In this document: in pieces, positions 59,110 to 64,000 of the stretch | Layout: each line of letters starts with the position of its first letter | How positions within the stretch are numbered: position 1 is the stretch's first letter | Origin: Hydractinia symbiolongicarpus | Taxonomy: Eukaryota > Cnidaria > Hydrozoa > Anthoathecata > Hydractiniidae | DNA: 64,000 nt | NCBI RefSeq assembly: GCF_029227915.1 | Contig: NC_079888.1 | Location: forward strand, 4,847,001 to 4,911,000 | Direction: 5' to 3' | Position numbers and translations under genes: made by a program | The notes under the pieces: generated by a model | Database searches by the model: none | What the model saw: only the letters and a program-made list of their open reading frames with translations | Told to the model about the DNA's origin: nothing

Positions 59110-61630
59110 ATGTTAGGAATACATCATCATCATCATTCTCAGCTTAACATCCGTTTTCCATGCTAGCATGGGTTGGACGGGGTATATTAATGACCCACTT
59201 CCAATCTGATCTAGACTGTGTTAGATCTAAACTCAATTTCCTCTGTATCAAGTCTGGTCTTATAACCTCCTGCCAAGTCTTTCTCGGTCTGCCTCTGGGC
59301 TTTGCCCCAGGAGCTATCAAGTCTCTACACTTTCTTCCCCAATTATCCTCCTCCATTCTTTCCAAGTGCCCCAGCCAATTCAGTCTTCTTATCTGGATAA
59401 CATCTTTAATTCTACGGAGACTTAGCCTACTTCTTAGCTCATCTGAACTCTTTCTGTCTCTCAGACTGGCGTTACACATCCACCTAACCATCCTCATATC
59501 ATTCCCATCTAAACGGTTAAGATCTCCCTGATTCACTGCCCATGTTTCACTACCGTACAACATAACACTTCTTATACAGGCCTCATACAACCTACCTTTT
59601 ACCTCAAATGACAAGACTCTGCTAGTCAACAAAGGAAGTAACTCTCTGAACTTTTTCCAAGCAGAACCTATCCTGCAAGTAACACTTCTTCTAACACCTC
59701 CTTCACTGCCCAACATATCACCTAAGTAACAGAAGTCCTCAACTATCTCTAACGAGCCACTGTTGTGCATCATTAAAGCTGAAAATACTTCATTCTCTAT
59801 AGTCTCACCTTTGCAACGCTTGCATACAAACTGAATGTCAGCTCTTAACCTTCCACTATTACTACTGCACTTCTTATGTACCCAATGCTTGCAAGTTTGA
59901 CAAAAAATTGAGTTGCTACCAAACCCTTTCCTGCAAGCTCCACAAGGCCACTTTCCAACTACAAGGTCACACTTGGCTGCAATGCTACTAATCATGACTT
60001 TGCTGTGTTTACCTTTAGCCCTTTCTCTTCTAGTCCTTTCTTCCACTTCTCAAACTTTTCAACAAATTCTTCCATCGACTCTGCTATGAGAACCAAATCA
60101 TCTGCATACAATAACTCCCATGGACAACCTGTTCTGAACTCCATCGACAGCGCTTCTAAGACTAGAACAAACAACAAAGGACTAAGTACAGAACCCTGAT
60201 GTACACCAACATTTACACTAAATTCATCACTAAGTGAATCGTTAATCCTGACATGAATTCTAGCATTGCTGTACATAGACTGTACCATCGTAACTAGCCA
60301 CTCATCCACACCTAATTTTCTCATAGCCCACCAAATAACTTTAAGTGGCACTCTATCAAAAGCTTTCTCTAAATCTACGAAGGCAAAATAGTGATTCTTT
60401 CTCTTTCCTAAATAATTTTCCTGAAGCTGTCTGTGTAAAAATATTGCATCTGTAGTGCCACGCCCTGGAACAAAAGCAAATTGCATCTTATCTATATCAA
60501 TCCTTTAACTTTCATTCATCAATTCAATAACTTTCATTACTTTATCAACCAACTTCAAACCTCTATAGTTACCCCTTTCTAATGCATCACCCTTGCCCTT
60601 AAAACAATTCACTATTACACTGGACTGCCACTCACTCGGAATAGCACCATCCTTTATAATCTGGTTAGCAAGACTTGTAATAAGCTCATCTCCAATATAT
60701 CCAGATGCTTTTACCATCTCTGCAACAATAGCTGATAATCCTGTAGCCTTGCCAATCTTCAATTTCCTAATAGCCTCCACTACCCATTCTGTCTTGAATG
60801 CATAGCTGGCCCTTTTACAACATCATCATCAGACAAATTATCCTCATCCCAATCAAACTCAGTGTTATGCAACCTCTGATAATAATTCTTCCAAGCTACC
60901 CTTTTCTCCTCTTCTGTGCTAGCCAAAACACCTTCATCATTACGTATACACTTCTCACCTAAAACATCTTGGTTAGTCTTCTTCATTTGCTTTGCTATCT
61001 TGAATACCTCATTTCGTGGTCTTCCCTTCCTAACACATCTGCAAATCTGTTTCTCTCTTCTTCTGAATTTGCCTTATACACTGCTGTACGAGCACGACAC
61101 TTAGCTTCTAAGTAAATATTTTTACTATCACCTGACTTCCACTCTTTCCAAAGTTTCCTCTTTTCCTTTATACACTGGTCAACCTCATTATTCCACCACC
61201 AGGTCTGTCTATGTCTAGCTGGTCCTTTCGTCCACCCACAGGTAACATCACAAGCTTCTAGAAGACAATTCTTCTAAGTAATCCTAGTACTTTCAACATT
61301 GTCACTATCACATTGACCATTGTGGGCTAACTGCTGAACTTTTGCACTAAATTGTCTTGCTACAATCTCTTCCTTCAGCTTCCAGACTTTTCGACGGGGC
61401 CTGTACCTTCCCTTGCCTTCTTTAACACTCTTCAAGATAATATCACAAACCAACAACCTATGCTGGGAAACACACTCTTCCCCCGATATAACTTTCACGT
61501 CCTTCACCACTTTCTTGTCTGACTTTTTAACCAGGAAGTAATCTATCTGTTTCTTACAACCACCTGACTCATATGTTATCAGCCTACTCTGCCTCTTACT
61601 GAATGATGTGTTGCAAACCACCATGAATAC
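59110..61630 (-). pseudogene. Non-LTR retrotransposon with zinc finger, decayed
   Basis: Minus strand, 5' to 3': the end of an APE endonuclease (SGGCKKQIDYFLVKKSDKKV, SQHRLLVCDI, about 61624-61300), a linker, the reverse transcriptase (KATGLSAI, FAFVPGRGTTDAIF, FAFVDLEKAFDRVPLKV, GVHQGSVLSPLLFVL, ELLYADDLVLI), a PHD-like zinc finger (WPCGACRKGFGSNSIFCQTC, WVHKKCSS, about 59870-59955), the thumb (FCYLGDML, YGSETWAV), LRRIKDVIQIRRLNWLGHLE and a GRPRKTWQEVI tail, then a CAT/ATG microsatellite near 59123-59137. A stop at about 61273 and several frameshifts (near 60995, 60785, 60500, 60000) inactivate it. The start is truncated inside the endonuclease. Confidence 0.88.
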
Positions 61631-61639
61631 GGAGTAGTT

Positions 61640-62705
61640 AAAATGAGTGATTACAATGATATTTGGTTTCAGGTTTTAATTGATTTTAAATCGTTGTAAG
61701 AAGATGTTATTTCTAAGATTTCTTAAAGGTTTCAAGAGAATTTGCTTTTTTTATTGTACTTGGAATGCCACGATTCCAATTGATTACTCCTTTATATGTT
61801 ATAAAACTTTTGGCTACCTCTGTGTTTCTATGAAGATTGATAAATGTTTCCTTATCTCTTTCGTTAATTAGGACGCCATGTTCGAAAAAAAAATTTTTTG
61901 CGACATCAGCTATGCAATTGTTAGATATTCTCCAGATCAATTTCCCTGATGTTAATTTTACATTAGTAGTAATGGGTAATATATTCATTTCCTTGTATAA
62001 TGGAGCTGTTATAGTAGTTTTATTGCAGAACTTCATTATTCTGACAACCTTATCTTGTGTTTTGCTTAAATCCTGAAGGTTACCTTGTGCAGTAGTGCTC
62101 CATACCAGGATACAATAACCTAAAAATGAATGGAAATGAGCATAGTATAAGCTTTTAAGTGACTGGTGTGGAACAAAGTGTCTGAGTTTTGCAAGCAGAG
62201 AGTTGTCTCTATTCAACTTCTGATTTATTATCCATGTCTGTTGGGTGAATATAATTTTTTTGTCTATTAAGATACCTAGATATTTAACGCAGTCAGTTTC
62301 TTTTATTTGCATATCCTTTATTTTCAGGTTAAAGTCCAGGCTATTTTTTGCATTTCTTGGTCTAAATATTATGACATTAGATTTTCCTACATTTAGGCTA
62401 AGCTTATTAGCTGTAAGCCATTCAGATAGCTTGTTCAATTATATATTCAAAATTTGTTCCAATTCTATTCTATTCTTATTTAAGTAAAAAATACTAGTGT
62501 CATCTGCAAACAAGAACATAGTGACGATTTCAGAGATTTTCACAATGTCATTTCTATAAATTAAGAAGAGCAGTGGCCCTAGCACACTGCCTTGTGGTAC
62601 TACAATTTCTATTGTAATTAATTCAGAAGTGTTATTTTGGATTGAAACGCATTGTTGTCTGTTATATAGATATGAATATATCCAATTATTACAATGATTG
62701 AAGAA
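61640..62705 (-). pseudogene. Second LINE remnant, RT C-terminal half
   Basis: Minus strand: NNWIYSYLYNRQQCVSI, VPQGSVLGPLLFLIYRND, FLFADDTSIFYLNKN, then a stop codon near 62438, then LNKLSEWLTANKLSLNVGKS, CVKYLGILIDKK and a thumb region to 61713. The N-terminal half and endonuclease are missing. It lies directly upstream of, and in the same orientation as, the 59110-61630 element, but belongs to a different LINE group (FADDT rather than YADDL). Confidence 0.85.
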
Positions 62706-64000
62706 ATCAAGTTAAAAAAGCAACTTACTTTTTAAAATATTTAAAACCTACTCTTAAAAAGAGAAACTGAAAGTTAGAAAAAAACCAATTCCAGCTCCTT
62801 TTAGATTGTTTATTCCTTAAATCCACAAATTAAAGGAAATAGTCAATTTTCTTTATGAGGTCCTTCTTTTATTTCCTGTATACGGAACTTTGTAAACATT
62901 CGCAACTCATCTATACGCAGCGCATTACTATTTTTCTGTGTAAATGAAATCCCACGAGTTTGCTAATAAGCCACATACGGCGTAAAAGTGGTGGCGTTTT
63001 CGTAACATTTTTTTGTAATTTCAAGGTTGTTTTGACAATGCTAGCATGACTAGATCACATGGATTTTTTTCTTTTTTTGTGAAGTACTCACCTTGGATTA
63101 AACATTTTCAAATATTGTGTAGTTTGAAAATGTTGCCTATTCTGGTAAAAGGACTGGAACTAGTTACCTAAACTGTTTTTTCGGTTTCAAAGCTTAGTTT
63201 AATGGTTTTTTTGTACAAAAGAAAGCACTTTAACCAATGCTATTCAGATTCCCACATTGCTGTATGTGTAACCAAATTTGGGCCTCAAAAGTAGGGAAAA
63301 TTGGTGAATTTTTAGGAAAAAAGGTCCGAGAGGTGGTTTCGAGCTATAATTTTTAGCTAAATGTGAAAAAAATTCTGCAAAACTGATACACTATCCATAG
63401 AATTTATGGACTACAACAGAATCCGTATAAAATCAAAGTGGATGTAAACTAAATTTATGATTTATATAATTTCAAACATAAAGCCCAGGAATTTGTTAAA
63501 AATGGCCAAAAAGGCCTCAAAAGAACAAATATTCACACGACCATAAAATCTTAACCAATAACCGAAATCGAACAAAATTTTCAAAAAATTCCTAAAAAAC
63601 CATAGTATCTTTAACATAAGCAGAGATAATGCAAAGATAATTTTGGAAACCTCACTTCCTTTCCTTATTTAGTATTGCCTGATCCTTACAGAAAATGGCT
63701 CTTAAGTATTCGCACGAAAAAACCTGCATAGACCCAAACAATGCCTGAAAAAAAAAAGAAAAATAATCAAAGATTCACCACCAATGATTAAAAAAACTAT
63801 AAAATTTAAAATAAACTTACTATGGTAGCGAAGTTCTTAAAAAACTGTATGGTTTTTGATAAGATTTACTTGATAAATAACTTTTATATAAACGTTGTAA
63901 ACTCCTTTCTCTTCACGCGCCTACTTCCAACTGTGCCCGCATGGTATGTTACAAGAAATTGCATTTCAGGAATGCTCCAGGCGAGTTCGGGCGAATTTCA
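62706..64000. other. Gene-free end of window
   Basis: AT-rich sequence without recognisable exon, repeat end or RNA gene. Confidence 0.4.

Overview
This is animal genomic DNA, AT-rich and dense in introns, with short exons bounded by GT/AG splice sites. Three host genes and the repeat content (ISL2EU, TTAA-type elements, CR1/L2-like LINEs, short foldback elements carrying CTCGTCCCC ends, GCTA microsatellites) fit a cnidarian. That placement is inference; no species marker is visible.

Host genes. (1) 3692-22975, minus strand: a 32-exon gene for DCAF1/VprBP, the substrate receptor of CUL4-DDB1 ubiquitin ligases. I joined the exons by hand; every junction keeps phase and the total is 1388 codons, ending in an acidic tail. 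(2) 31660-36602, plus strand: a two-exon TMEM267 homologue whose 4.3 kb intron is full of transposon debris. (3) 39069-42500, minus strand: a five-exon secreted astacin metalloprotease.

Mobile DNA fills most of the rest. 25212-29463 is an apparently intact ISL2EU transposon with two convergent genes, a THAP-DDE transposase and a SWIM-YqaJ-PHD nuclease. A 5'-truncated LINE (29470-31230) abuts its right end. 44231-46826 is a decayed integrase-type transposon with long subterminal repeat arrays, sitting inside one arm of a large inverted repeat whose other copy lies in DCAF1 intron 5. 51962-56299 is a TTAA-flanked element carrying a short THAP gene and a convergent P2X7-cytoplasmic-domain gene, with no transposase domain that I can see. 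Its THAP gene is split by a nested 1847-bp element with its own terminal repeats and a 4-bp target duplication. 59110-62705 holds two LINE remnants, one with a zinc finger inside its reverse-transcriptase ORF; a second copy at 33600-34540 lacks exactly that part. Several small terminal-repeat elements (1658-2157, 37716-38264, 35415-35944, 32017-33263, 57617-58410) lie between genes and in introns.

The most unusual object is the THAP + P2X7C element at 52-56 kb. Removing the nested insert and one target copy gives two convergent complete genes within about 2.5 kb. Whether this is a non-autonomous Kolobok-like element or a distinct two-protein system cannot be settled from this window alone.
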